Assembly: GCA_025351345.1 (NCBI GenBank) | Contig: JANXWB010000072.1 | Span: forward strand, 1-43,965 | Source: Synechococcales cyanobacterium GL140_1_metabat_312 | Lineage (GTDB): Bacteria > Cyanobacteriota > Cyanobacteriia > Leptolyngbyales > Leptolyngbyaceae | Reading direction: 5' to 3' | Length of the DNA stretch: 43,965 bases | Shown here: piece by piece, positions 1 to 7,410 of the stretch | Position numbering within the stretch: position 1 is the stretch's first letter | How the letters are laid out: every line of letters begins with the position of its first letter | Notes under the pieces: generated by a model | The model's database searches: none | What the model was told of the DNA's origin: nothing | Seen by the model: only the letters and a program-made list of their open reading frames with translations | Position numbers and translations under genes: made by a program

Positions 1-660
1 TGGCTCGGCTTCATCGAAAAACGCTTTGCTATTCTAAATGCGTAAAAATGCTGGCACACTCAATTAGATTGCTACTTCACTACTTAAAATTTGAGGATGT
101 CCCAGTCCCACTTCGAGACATACCTTAATTCAGCAACGCCAGATTAACTTAAGGCGACTGGCAGTTTCCCCCATGAACTTACCAATCAGACTACTGTACA
201 TAGCCGTCAAAAGAGGAAGCTGTAATTCACCCGCTAAGGCTGCGGCTGTCATCGTTTTGCTAGCACCAGGCGGACCGACCAATAGAATCTTACGGCGAGG
301 AGACAGATTATATGCCTGAAGGCGACTCCGCTGCTTCTGTTCCATAAGAATACGCTTCAACCGAAACTCAAGTTCAGTCGAAAGAACCATGTCAGATAAT
401 GTTGTATCTGGATAGTGCGCTGACAATAGACTCGCAAGTTCGCCTTTTGGCTGAACCAACGCCACTGGAGTCGTTCTGCGCTCTGCTGCGGAACCACGAG
501 ATTTAGCTTGCTCAATGAGTTCTCGGATTTCCTGAGCAACTTTGCCGTGTCCCTGTCTCGCTTCATGCGCAGCCATCTGAAGAGCAGCAGAATAAAACTG
601 TTGCTCCTCACCTTCTACATAACTCTTCAACAGTGCAATAACTTGACGAGCGGTAGACAT
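1..660 (-). pseudogene. AAA+ ATPase gene interrupted after Walker A (partial at window edge)
   Basis: An open stretch from 660 to 130 encodes 176 residues with an N-terminal helical region and an AAA+ core start: a P-loop reading GPPGASKT (the usual second Gly is Ser) and the GKFMGETASRLK segment. It stops at a TGA (130-132), just before the Walker B motif should appear. About 100 nt further on, in the same frame, the strand encodes SKAFFDEAEP (3-30), which looks like the missing Walker B (hhhhDE), and then the window ends. The gene therefore appears split by a roughly 100-nt stretch carrying three in-frame stops (130-132, 64-66, 34-36). I chose the ATG at 660 because GAGG lies about 12 nt upstream; an ATG at 681 is possible. 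What is visible suggests a cyanobacterial AAA-family ATPase that is now inactive unless the insert is bypassed. Confidence 0.6.
26..135. other. Short non-coding insert inside the AAA+ gene, possibly MITE-like
   Basis: This roughly 100-110-nt AT-rich stretch separates the P-loop half of the AAA+ gene from its Walker B remnant. Its two ends read GCTGAATTAAG and, inverted, GCTATTCTAAATG, which is at best an imperfect terminal inverted repeat. No clear target-site duplication is visible and it encodes no protein. It could be a miniature inverted-repeat element or an insertion-sequence remnant. The exact edges are uncertain by about 10 nt. Confidence 0.3.
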
Positions 661-726
661 AATGACTATCCTCGCTCCCAAAAAGTTTACGTTTGATGTC
701 CATGTGAACTGGATTCATATTCTAGT

Positions 727-1068
727 CTAGCTTCTTGAAGGTAAATTTATTTTATTCAGTAAGATTGATACCCTCAAGATGCCCGATCGATCGTCTTCGG
801 TAACAAAATGCCTAAATCCACACCTCAGTAAAAATTTCACCACATCCGATGTGAGATCACAAGGAATTTCCTGTTCAGGAAGTAGCGACATAATCTCTAA
901 GATTCCGCAGCTATAAATTATTCAATCGCAGGAACGATCGCCCATTTCAAGCACCAGAAACTCGTAATCATCCCCACTGACATTATCAATAGTCACGCGA
1001 CTGCCGGGTGATAGTTGAAGATTGCTACTTGGGGCGACGATCGTTCCGAAAATCTTAGAGTTACTCTG
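727..1068 (-). pseudogene. Possible decayed small gene (single in-frame stop)
   Basis: On the minus strand one frame stays open from about 1068 to 727 except for a single TGA at 922-924. The upstream part (about 45 codons, including SRVTIDNVSGDDYEFLVLEM) has no usable start codon. The downstream part starts with ATG at 891 and runs 54 codons to TAG at 727, reading MSLLPEQEIPCDLTSDVV and then a basic, hydrophobic tail. The two parts are in the same frame, so this may be one small gene broken by a nonsense mutation, or a real 54-residue protein preceded by chance open sequence. I do not recognise the family. It fills most of the 435-bp gap between the AAA+ and TPR genes. Confidence 0.3.
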
Positions 1069-1095
1069 TTTTGGTCAGCACAACTAAAGCATCAA

Positions 1096-2007
1096 CTAGG
1101 GTTTAGCGGGTGCTGGAACATCAGGCTTTACGTCCGTTGGCTTGTTATCACTAGGCTTCTCTGCTGGTTGCACGTCATTTGGCTTAATTCCACCCGCTGT
1201 CGGACTTGGACTCGCGATCGGACCCGCTGCCAAACGACTGATTTGATCCTTAACCTCAGGCGGTGCAACACTCAACGCCTTATCAAATAGCACCTTCGAC
1301 TCATCCTTTTTGCCCTGTTCTTGCAACGTCAGCGCCTTGCCAAGATAACCCTGAAAATCATTCGGTTTCGCCTTAATTGCCGTGTCAAACGCGAGCACCG
1401 CCTCATCAAATCGCTTCTGATTCGCAAACGTCCGCCCCAGCAACACCTCAATAGCCGTCGTATCGATCGCGCCCGGAGTAGCTTGATTCACTTTGGGAGC
1501 ATCCCGTAATGTATCTTGCAGAAGACCGATTGCCGCTTCAGGACGATTTTGTTTAACTAGAAGCTGCGATAATTCACTCAAAATCTTCAAATCAGCAGGC
1601 TTCGACTTCAGCGCCTCTCGATACACCAGAATCGCGCCTTCATCATCTTTCAAATACTGCTTCGTTCGCGCTAATAGTACCGCGTAGTCAGGAACCCCTG
1701 GATTCAGCTTCACCAACTTTTCTAAAGGTTCAACCGTTCCTTTAATATCGTTCAGCCCGCGTTTGGCATCTACAATTCCCCGCAGCGCATTAGGATTTTC
1801 GGGTTCACGCTGAAGGACAGATTCGTAGCCTCGCAACTGATCTTCAAACTGCTTGCGTTGTGCATCAGGTGCGGGAGAATTCACCGAAACAGGCGCATTC
1901 TGAGGCGTATTTAGATAAGGAAGAACCGAAACTCCTAGCAATGCAACCGCAGAAAACGCTAGGACAATTCTGGGGAGCCATCGGTTGCGCTTTGTTTCTT
2001 CTGCCAT
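1096..2007 (-). CDS. Membrane-anchored TPR protein
   Basis: This 303-residue protein has a short basic N-terminus, one hydrophobic segment (about residues 11-30) that should act as a membrane anchor or uncleaved signal, and then repeated helical pairs with TPR-like spacing (for example PENPNALRG, KPADLKILSELSQLL, KPNDFQGYLGKAL). The last 40 or so residues are rich in Pro, Lys and Asp (repeated KPTDVKP-type stretches) and are probably disordered. TPR proteins of this type are common in cyanobacteria and usually act as scaffolds for protein complexes. No catalytic motif is visible and no specific role can be assigned. The upstream ribosome-binding site is weak (AGAG). Confidence 0.85.
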   Translation of the reverse strand: MAEETKRNRWLPRIVLAFSAVALLGVSVLPYLNTPQNAPVSVNSPAPDAQRKQFEDQLRGYESVLQREPENPNALRGIVDAKRGLNDIKGTVEPLEKLVKLNPGVPDYAVLLARTKQYLKDDEGAILVYREALKSKPADLKILSELSQLLVKQNRPEAAIGLLQDTLRDAPKVNQATPGAIDTTAIEVLLGRTFANQKRFDEAVLAFDTAIKAKPNDFQGYLGKALTLQEQGKKDESKVLFDKALSVAPPEVKDQISRLAAGPIASPSPTAGGIKPNDVQPAEKPSDNKPTDVKPDVPAPAKP

Positions 2008-2058
2008 GACAAAATCTCTACGGGGTCAACTGCCCAGCGATTGTACCGCAAACTCTAG

Positions 2059-2090
2059 AATCCGATCGCTGTAGTTCGATCGGATTTTTT
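2059..2090 (+). terminator. Perfect 10-bp hairpin with T-run
   Basis: AATCCGATCG (2059-2068) pairs perfectly with CGATCGGATT (2077-2086) around an 8-nt loop, and a T-run follows on the plus strand. The shape is a Rho-independent terminator, but both flanking genes are on the minus strand, so its T-run faces the wrong way for them. It may stop plus-strand (antisense) transcription or act only as a 3'-end stabilising hairpin for the upstream minus-strand gene. Confidence 0.5.
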
Positions 2091-2123
2091 CACTAAGTAG
2101 CCCTGGAAATAGCTTTGGAGAGT

Positions 2124-2459
2124 TCAAGTTCCAACTGCGCTTTCCATTCCATTCACAACCACAGGCTCAGGAGTGGATTGTAGCTGCGGTTTTGCTTCAA
2201 CTTCCCGTAGTTCAATGTGGTTTAGCAAAGTCGAAACAAATGCAAAGAGCAAAAATGGCAGCGACAGCACCAAAATTAATCCCACAACTCCCAGCGCAAA
2301 CACCGGACGACTGGCCCCCATTAATCCCATGGCCGTGGCTAGGCTAAGAAAAATAACCAGTAACCAAACGATGATTTGACTGTACACATCCCCAAAGGAC
2401 AGCGTGCAGACTAATTTGTAGCGACGTAGGGTATCTAAACTTTTGATAGGGGTATTCAT
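2124..2459 (-). CDS. Small membrane protein of unknown function
   Basis: This 111-residue protein has two strongly hydrophobic segments: one around IIVWLLVIFLSLATAMGL and a second around FALGVVGLILVLSLPFLLF. The N-terminus is short and basic, and the C-terminal tail is polar (LREVEAKPQLQSTPE). I chose the ATG at 2459 because GAGG sits 7 nt upstream. An in-frame ATG at 2507 would add 16 unlikely residues. I do not recognise the family. It probably spans the plasma or thylakoid membrane twice. Confidence 0.65.
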   Translation of the reverse strand: MNTPIKSLDTLRRYKLVCTLSFGDVYSQIIVWLLVIFLSLATAMGLMGASRPVFALGVVGLILVLSLPFLLFAFVSTLLNHIELREVEAKPQLQSTPEPVVVNGMESAVGT

Positions 2460-2632
2460 AAAAACCTCAGTTCGGCTGAACATTCGATTCGACAATTGGT
2501 CAATCATCGATCCGTAATGACTTAGCTTAAAAGATCACTCTACATTTGTGGATTTTCTCAATCTTTATGCAGCATTCTTAATGCTTTGAAACATGCTTAG
2601 ACACGATAGTCATGACTAATACAGCAGATAGA

Positions 2633-3610
2633 TTAGAGATGAAGCCGATCGTTTAAGGCGGTCAACCGATCGCACAGCAGCGCATAAAAGCCATCACTAT
2701 CTACAGCACAAACCACCTCCACATTTGGCGCACGACCTGACACCCCATACCAATCCACAATGGTCCGTCCGATCGTTATCTCGCTTTGAATCTCCACTTC
2801 AACAAAGCACTTTCTCGTCTCAAACAGAGTTGGATTAATCAGATAGGCAATCACACAAGGGTCATGGAGAGGTGCGCCCTCAAAGCCATAATGCTGAATA
2901 TCGTGATGGCCATAGTCCTCTAAAAGCTTTGCAACTAAGGTGCCGATCGGATCTCCAATTTGTCGAATTTTCGCTAATCTGCCGGGTGTTGCGATCGCCT
3001 GATGCGTTACATCTAAACCCATCATCACAACAGGAACTTCCGAAGTCATGACAATCTGCGCGGCATGTGGATCGCAATAGATATTAAATTCTGCTGAAGG
3101 CGTAACATTTCCATAGGTCGTGGCACCGCCCATCATCACTACCTGCGCAATTTTTTCGATAATTTCTGGTGACTTTACTAATGCGATCGCCAAATTTGTT
3201 AATGGTCCCAGCGTCGCAATTGTCATAGGGTTTACAGAAGCCAACAACGTTTCAATCAAAAAATCTACGCCATGCTGAGGCGAGAGTTCGATCGTCGGTT
3301 CTGGTAAATTCACTTGACCCAATCCCGTCGCCCCGTGAACATATTCTGCCGTGATGAGCGATCGTAAGAGGGGACCCATACATCCCGCAAAAACAGGCAC
3401 ATTCCGCACCTGAGCTAATTCACAAATCTTACGAGCATTGGTTTGGGTATGAACTAAAGGCACATTTCCCCCTACAGTCATAATACCCAGCAGATTTAAC
3501 TGAGGCGCTCCAAACGCCAGCAACAGGGCGATCGCATCATCAACACCTGGATCGCAATCGATGAGAAGGTTCATATCAAAACCATTAACAAAACCATTAA
3601 ATTGAGTCAT
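2633..3610 (-). CDS. Inosine/uridine-preferring nucleoside hydrolase
   Basis: Nucleoside hydrolases cleave the N-glycosidic bond of ribonucleosides to give ribose and free base, for salvage. The family signature DCDPGVDDA, whose Asp residues bind Ca2+ and ribose, follows the second possible start (LLIDCDPGVDDAIALLL). The later MMGGA motif (VVMMGGATTYGNV) and AEFNIYCDPHAA are typical of the IunH fold. The length of about 313-325 residues matches the family. Two starts are possible: ATG 3610, or ATG 3574, which begins MNLLIDCD as homologues do. Neither has a good Shine-Dalgarno sequence. The gene diverges from pyrR with 58 bp between them, consistent with a shared control region for nucleobase metabolism. 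Confidence 0.9.
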   Translation of the reverse strand: MTQFNGFVNGFDMNLLIDCDPGVDDAIALLLAFGAPQLNLLGIMTVGGNVPLVHTQTNARKICELAQVRNVPVFAGCMGPLLRSLITAEYVHGATGLGQVNLPEPTIELSPQHGVDFLIETLLASVNPMTIATLGPLTNLAIALVKSPEIIEKIAQVVMMGGATTYGNVTPSAEFNIYCDPHAAQIVMTSEVPVVMMGLDVTHQAIATPGRLAKIRQIGDPIGTLVAKLLEDYGHHDIQHYGFEGAPLHDPCVIAYLINPTLFETRKCFVEVEIQSEITIGRTIVDWYGVSGRAPNVEVVCAVDSDGFYALLCDRLTALNDRLHL

Positions 3611-3668
3611 TTAACTTTAGGATAAGTTCTTCTCGGTTCCACTATCGACAAGTTGGAATTTTTTAATC

Positions 3669-4205
3669 ATGGCATCAGACGCGATCGAAATCCTTACCCC
3701 TGAAGAATCCCGCCGCACCATTACCCGTCTTGCATCTCAAATTGTCGAACGGGCAGGCGATTTATCAACATTGGTCCTGATCGGAATTCACACCCGAGGG
3801 GTTCCGCTAGCCAAGCGATTGGCAGGTCAAATTGAACACCTTGAAGGTCTCTCTATTCCCTTTGGCTCACTGGACATCACCTTTTACCGCGATGATCTCG
3901 ATCGCATTGGTGCTCGCACGCCCGAAAAAACGAATCTACCCTTTGATTTGGCTGGAAAACAAGTTGTATTAGTGGATGATGTTATTTACAAAGGACGGAC
4001 AGTGCGAGCGGCGCTTGATGCCATGAATGACTACGGTAGACCTGGCATTATTAGATTGGCAGTTTTAATCGATCGTGGCCATCGAGAAGTTCCGATTCAG
4101 CCTGATTTTGTTGGGAAAGTCTTACCGACTTCCAAAGAAGAAATTGTTAGGGTTTATCTATCTGAAATGCATGGACGCGATGGCGTGGAAATCCTCAAAG
4201 GCTAG
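3669..4205 (+). CDS. pyrR: PyrR bifunctional regulator / uracil phosphoribosyltransferase
   Basis: PyrR converts uracil and PRPP to UMP, and in many bacteria it binds pyr-operon mRNA to cause attenuation. The 178-residue length is standard. The PRPP-binding loop is clear: [20 protein letters not shown], centred near residue 105. The N-terminal [15 protein letters not shown] and the [13 protein letters not shown]-like segment (here [18 protein letters not shown]) are family hallmarks. It is followed 51 nt later by fni on the same strand. No attenuator-like PyrR-binding stem-loop was recognised nearby, so its regulatory role here is inferred from the family only. Confidence 0.95.
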   Translation: MASDAIEILTPEESRRTITRLASQIVERAGDLSTLVLIGIHTRGVPLAKRLAGQIEHLEGLSIPFGSLDITFYRDDLDRIGARTPEKTNLPFDLAGKQVVLVDDVIYKGRTVRAALDAMNDYGRPGIIRLAVLIDRGHREVPIQPDFVGKVLPTSKEEIVRVYLSEMHGRDGVEILKG

Positions 4206-4256
4206 GATTTTTATATTTTCGCGTTAAAAGATGATTTTATTGAGGAGAACCCCCGG

Positions 4257-5375
4257 ATGTCGTTAGAGCTTGGAAAAAGTCTTGGAAAAAGTGGTGATGA
4301 GACCCAAAATCGGAAAGCCGATCATCTCAAGGTGTGCCTAGAAGATGATGTCCAAAGCCTTGTCACCACCGGGCTTGAATCCTATCGATTTAACCATAAT
4401 GCTCTCCCAGACTTGGATTGGAATGATTTATCGATCGCCACTCAATTTCTCAACAAAAAACTCAATGCGCCCTTTCTAATTTCGTCCATGACGGGCGGCA
4501 CAGATCTCGCTAAAACCATCAATTTTCGCCTCGCTGAAATTGCTCAAACTTACGGGCTAGCGATGGGAGTCGGGTCTCAACGGGTGGCGATCGAACGGCC
4601 TGACTTAGCGGATGGGTTTAAACTTCGCAAAATTGCCCCGACGGCGCTACTGTTTGCTAATATCGGGGCTGTTCAGCTTAACTATGGCTACGGGCTAGAT
4701 CAGTGCAAACAAGCGATCGATCTTCTCGAAGCGGATGCCCTGATTCTCCATCTCAATCCCCTCCAAGAAGCCGTCCAAACTCGGGGCGATCGTAACTTTA
4801 AAAACCTATTAGATCAAATTGAAATGCTTTGCGAAGATCTTCATATTCCGGTGATTGCCAAGGAAGTCGGGAATGGGATTTCGGCAAAATTAGCTAAATG
4901 TCTGCTGGACTGCGGGGTGCGGGCGATCGATGTGGCGGGCGCAGGCGGAACCTCTTGGGCCAAGGTGGAAGGCGGACGGGCTGAAGATCCTCGCCAAAAA
5001 CGACTGGCTGAAACCTTCAGTGATTGGGGAATTCCGACCGCCAATAGTCTGTTACAAGTTCGCAGTATCTCCAAAAGTATCCCCTTGATTGCGTCCGGCG
5101 GCATTCGTAATGGACTGGAAGCAGCAAAATGTCTAGCCTTAAGTGCAAATCTGGTCGGCTTAGCGCTGCCATTTTTAAAAGCAGCTCACGAATCAGAAAC
5201 GGCGCTTCAAATCCTCACTGAAATTCTGATCGATGAGGTGAAGACCGTTCTCTTTTGCACCGGAAATCCTGACCTCGAAAGCTTAGTCCGATCGGACTCC
5301 CTAATTCACCCACCTAGTCAACACCGGACCACCATCAATCCGCCACCACTTCAAATGCGTAGTTATAGCCCTTAA
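4257..5375 (+). CDS. fni: Type 2 isopentenyl-diphosphate delta-isomerase (FMN-dependent)
   Basis: Fni interconverts isopentenyl and dimethylallyl diphosphate, using reduced FMN, to feed carotenoid, phytol and quinone synthesis. Recognisable parts are FLISSMTGG near the N-terminus, the [10 protein letters not shown] loop, [20 protein letters not shown] and the phosphate-binding [19 protein letters not shown] near the C-terminus, in a TIM-barrel order. A GAGGAG ribosome-binding site precedes the ATG. At 372 residues it is about 20 longer than typical members. The last residues are Pro/Ser-rich and are encoded in DNA that is also the 3' end of the opposing SH3 gene (41-bp overlap), so the tail probably arose by loss of the original stop codon. 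Confidence 0.95.
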   Translation: MSLELGKSLGKSGDETQNRKADHLKVCLEDDVQSLVTTGLESYRFNHNALPDLDWNDLSIATQFLNKKLNAPFLISSMTGGTDLAKTINFRLAEIAQTYGLAMGVGSQRVAIERPDLADGFKLRKIAPTALLFANIGAVQLNYGYGLDQCKQAIDLLEADALILHLNPLQEAVQTRGDRNFKNLLDQIEMLCEDLHIPVIAKEVGNGISAKLAKCLLDCGVRAIDVAGAGGTSWAKVEGGRAEDPRQKRLAETFSDWGIPTANSLLQVRSISKSIPLIASGGIRNGLEAAKCLALSANLVGLALPFLKAAHESETALQILTEILIDEVKTVLFCTGNPDLESLVRSDSLIHPPSQHRTTINPPPLQMRSYSP

Positions 5376-6252
5376 AGTTGGACTCCAACATGATTTGATA
5401 GTTGCCAGATTGGGGAAGTTTGCTAGACCAAGACGCAGATTGATCAGAAGACTCCACAAGTACGTTACCGTTGGGCGCAATAACTGTGGGCCGTGGGCCT
5501 TTCTGTGGGTTCAACGTTAGGGTTTGGCCCTTCAACAGGTAAAGCTTATAAATATGGTTTCCACTGCCAATGAATTCGTCGGCGATCGTGGTGTCTTTAC
5601 GATTTTTAGCAAATCTGACCCGTTCTTCTTTTCGATTACACCCACTGAGAGTGATTTTTTTGGCAACCCAGCCCTTCATTGGCGTTGAGATTTTGAACCA
5701 GTCGTCTCGCTGATCGACAATGATGACAAATATCCCATTTTTGAGATTGCCGACGATCGGACTAGCTGCTGTACTCCCGGCTGTGCTGGGCTGCGATCGG
5801 ACATTGGCGGGAGGATTTGGGTCGTTGATTTGAGCCATGGTGGTTTCACAGCGCTCCACAAGTCGCAAGTTTTCGGGTGCTTTAGTTGTAGAACTATTCG
5901 ATGAATCAGTCGCGTTTGAACTCGTGGAAGCATTTGGTATAGAAGCATCAGGGACATTAGACGCTTCGAGGGAAGTGGAGGCTTCGAGATCTGGTGACGG
6001 ACTAGCCGTGGAATTGGATGATGAATCGGTGACGGTTGAACGTTGTGGCGAGAGTTTGGAAGAGGAAGTCTTGGATGCGTTCGCGCTAGCCTCTGTCGCA
6101 GGAATCTGTCCGGTCGTCGCGGCTCTAGAATCGATCGAGGGAGACGGCTGGAGCATAGCGATCGTGGTGCCACCGATCGCCACCAAGGTCATGAAGCTCG
6201 CAACAATAACACCGGGCTTCTTAATAAACGATCGAAGAGATTCAAGTTCCAT
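5335..6252 (-). CDS. Membrane-anchored SH3-domain protein
   Basis: This 305-residue protein has one N-terminal transmembrane segment (about residues 9-30, [14 protein letters not shown]) and a long Ser/Thr/Ala-rich linker of low complexity (about 40-130). A bacterial SH3 (SH3b) domain follows, with [32 protein letters not shown] and KGWVAKKI, and then a beta-rich C-terminal domain of about 90 residues. SH3b domains often bind peptidoglycan or cell-surface ligands, so an exported role is likely. I chose the ATG at 6252 because AGGA lies 7 nt upstream; an upstream in-frame start at 6312 lacks support. Its 3' end overlaps fni. A decayed paralogue lies directly upstream on the same strand. Confidence 0.8.
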   Translation of the reverse strand: MELESLRSFIKKPGVIVASFMTLVAIGGTTIAMLQPSPSIDSRAATTGQIPATEASANASKTSSSKLSPQRSTVTDSSSNSTASPSPDLEASTSLEASNVPDASIPNASTSSNATDSSNSSTTKAPENLRLVERCETTMAQINDPNPPANVRSQPSTAGSTAASPIVGNLKNGIFVIIVDQRDDWFKISTPMKGWVAKKITLSGCNRKEERVRFAKNRKDTTIADEFIGSGNHIYKLYLLKGQTLTLNPQKGPRPTVIAPNGNVLVESSDQSASWSSKLPQSGNYQIMLESNFKGYNYAFEVVAD

Positions 6253-6379
6253 GATGTCCTGCGTTCCTAGGGAAAACGTTCCTGTAGTACTACACAAGAA
6301 CCTACAGGACAAACCGTGAGAACTACGGAAAAATTAATCTGATTTTTCTACACTCTGATTATTCGTGGATGCTTAATTT

Positions 6380-6783
6380 TTAGGTCAGGATTACAAACTG
6401 TGACCGTGAGGGGTTCATAGTTCCAGCCTCAAATCTGGGTTGAAACCTGGAGCTAAATTTGATTCTCATTGATCACGGTTAGCTCAACGCTATTTTTAAC
6501 TTCCAATAATGTTGTCTGGAGCGACCACAGGGCTAGACCGGATATCTAGAAGTGGATTTGGATCTGTCGCGATCGTATGGCAATACCCTAGCTTCGCTAA
6601 AGCCATAATCGATCGCTGCTCCTCCATTCCCTGGGACCGTGACGGTCTAGGTGCCAAGACGACATAGCCAACCCCCAATACCGTTATCGTTGTTGTCAGC
6701 CAAGCCCCAAATACAATCGGAGATCTTAATTTCCCTAATGACTGCCTCAACGATTCAGCCAAACCGACAACCTTGAATTCCAT
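6380..6783 (-). pseudogene. Decayed paralogue of the neighbouring SH3-domain protein
   Basis: The intact part (6783-6496, 95 residues) has a membrane anchor (about 20-42) and ends inside an SH3 start: CHTIATDPNPLLDIRSSPV, which parallels [21 protein letters not shown] in the gene next door. It stops after DNIIGS at 6496. One frame over, the homology continues without a gap: NSVELTVINENQI-stop-LQVSTQI-stop-GW lines up position by position with [24 protein letters not shown] of the neighbour. The two stops (TAG 6453-6455, TGA 6429-6431) fall where the neighbour has Trp and Lys. One frameshift near 6497 plus two nonsense changes show this is a dead copy. An anchored 95-residue product could still be made from ATG 6783 or GTG 6795. 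Confidence 0.75.
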
Positions 6784-6939
6784 AGCGTCACCCACGAATA
6801 CATATTACCTCTGACCAGTCTGCCCCATCCCTTATCAACGGGTCTCCACAGAAATACCCAAAAAATTAGAGACCGATCGATAAACTTCTTCCCCACTGCC
6901 TAGAAAACCCTGAGATCTGTCCTTAATGTAAAGTTATGT

Positions 6940-7005
6940 AACTGTCTTGACGCTAAAACAGCTTGACAGCTTGACAGTTTCCGATCAGCCAAGCTAGTGT
7001 ATATT
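6940..7005 (+). promoter_or_regulatory. Promoter/operator region with repeated TTGAC boxes
   Basis: CTTGAC occurs three times (6946-6951, 6962-6967, 6970-6975), the last two as a direct repeat CTTGACAG/CTTGACAG. AACTGTC (6940-6946) and GACAGTT (6973-6979) form an inverted repeat. The last box, TTGACA at 6971-6976, is a consensus -35; TAGTGT at 6995-7000 could be its -10 with an 18-nt spacer. The region lies 30-90 bp before the ribbon-helix-helix gene. Such regulators often bind repeated half-sites at their own promoter, so autoregulation is a reasonable inference. Confidence 0.45.
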
Positions 7006-7033
7006 TAACCCGGGTCAATCAAATAAAAGTCGT

Positions 7034-7345
7034 ATGCAAGATAAGCAGAAAGTTACGTTATATCTCCCCTCCGACCTCCATCGCCAACTTAAAATCCGGG
7101 CGGCGGTTGATGCGGAGCCGATGTCTTCTTTAGCAGAGCGGGCGATCGGGTTTTATTTATCCCACGGGGATATAGTAGAACGAGCGGAGAACCATGGTGC
7201 GACCCATCGCATTTATAGCTGTCCTGAGTGCGAAACCCTAGTGGTCGTGCAGGAAGGCGCAATGCTTGCTCTTGGTCAACATGCTGCTACCGTCACAGAC
7301 GATCTAATTGGATTCCCTAGTGAGGAACTCCTAGTGCCCTGCTAG
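7034..7345 (+). CDS. Ribbon-helix-helix regulator-like protein with a CPxC motif
   Basis: This is a 103-residue protein. Residues 5-45 (KVTLYLPSDLHRQLKIRAAV, then SSLAERAIGFYLSH) match the CopG/Arc ribbon-helix-helix pattern: a beta strand followed by two helices, which dimerises and binds DNA. The C-terminal half contains YSCPECETLVV, a Cys pair that could bind metal or sense redox, which is unusual for this fold. The start ATG has only a weak ribosome-binding site. It is 65 bp upstream of the Ycf46-like ATPase gene on the same strand and may control that unit. DNA binding is inferred from the fold and has not been shown. Confidence 0.7.
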   Translation: MQDKQKVTLYLPSDLHRQLKIRAAVDAEPMSSLAERAIGFYLSHGDIVERAENHGATHRIYSCPECETLVVVQEGAMLALGQHAATVTDDLIGFPSEELLVPC

Positions 7346-7410
7346 AACGGCCAATATGATTAGTGTTCTGAGTTGCTGTCAAAGACGTTTTAATTGAGGT
7401 GGATCGCACT

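Noticed and set aside
5837-6319. 160-codon plus-strand frame opposite the SH3 gene
   Set aside because: It is the mirror of the Ser/Thr-rich linker. The minus-strand gene has an anchor, an SH3 domain and a ribosome-binding site.
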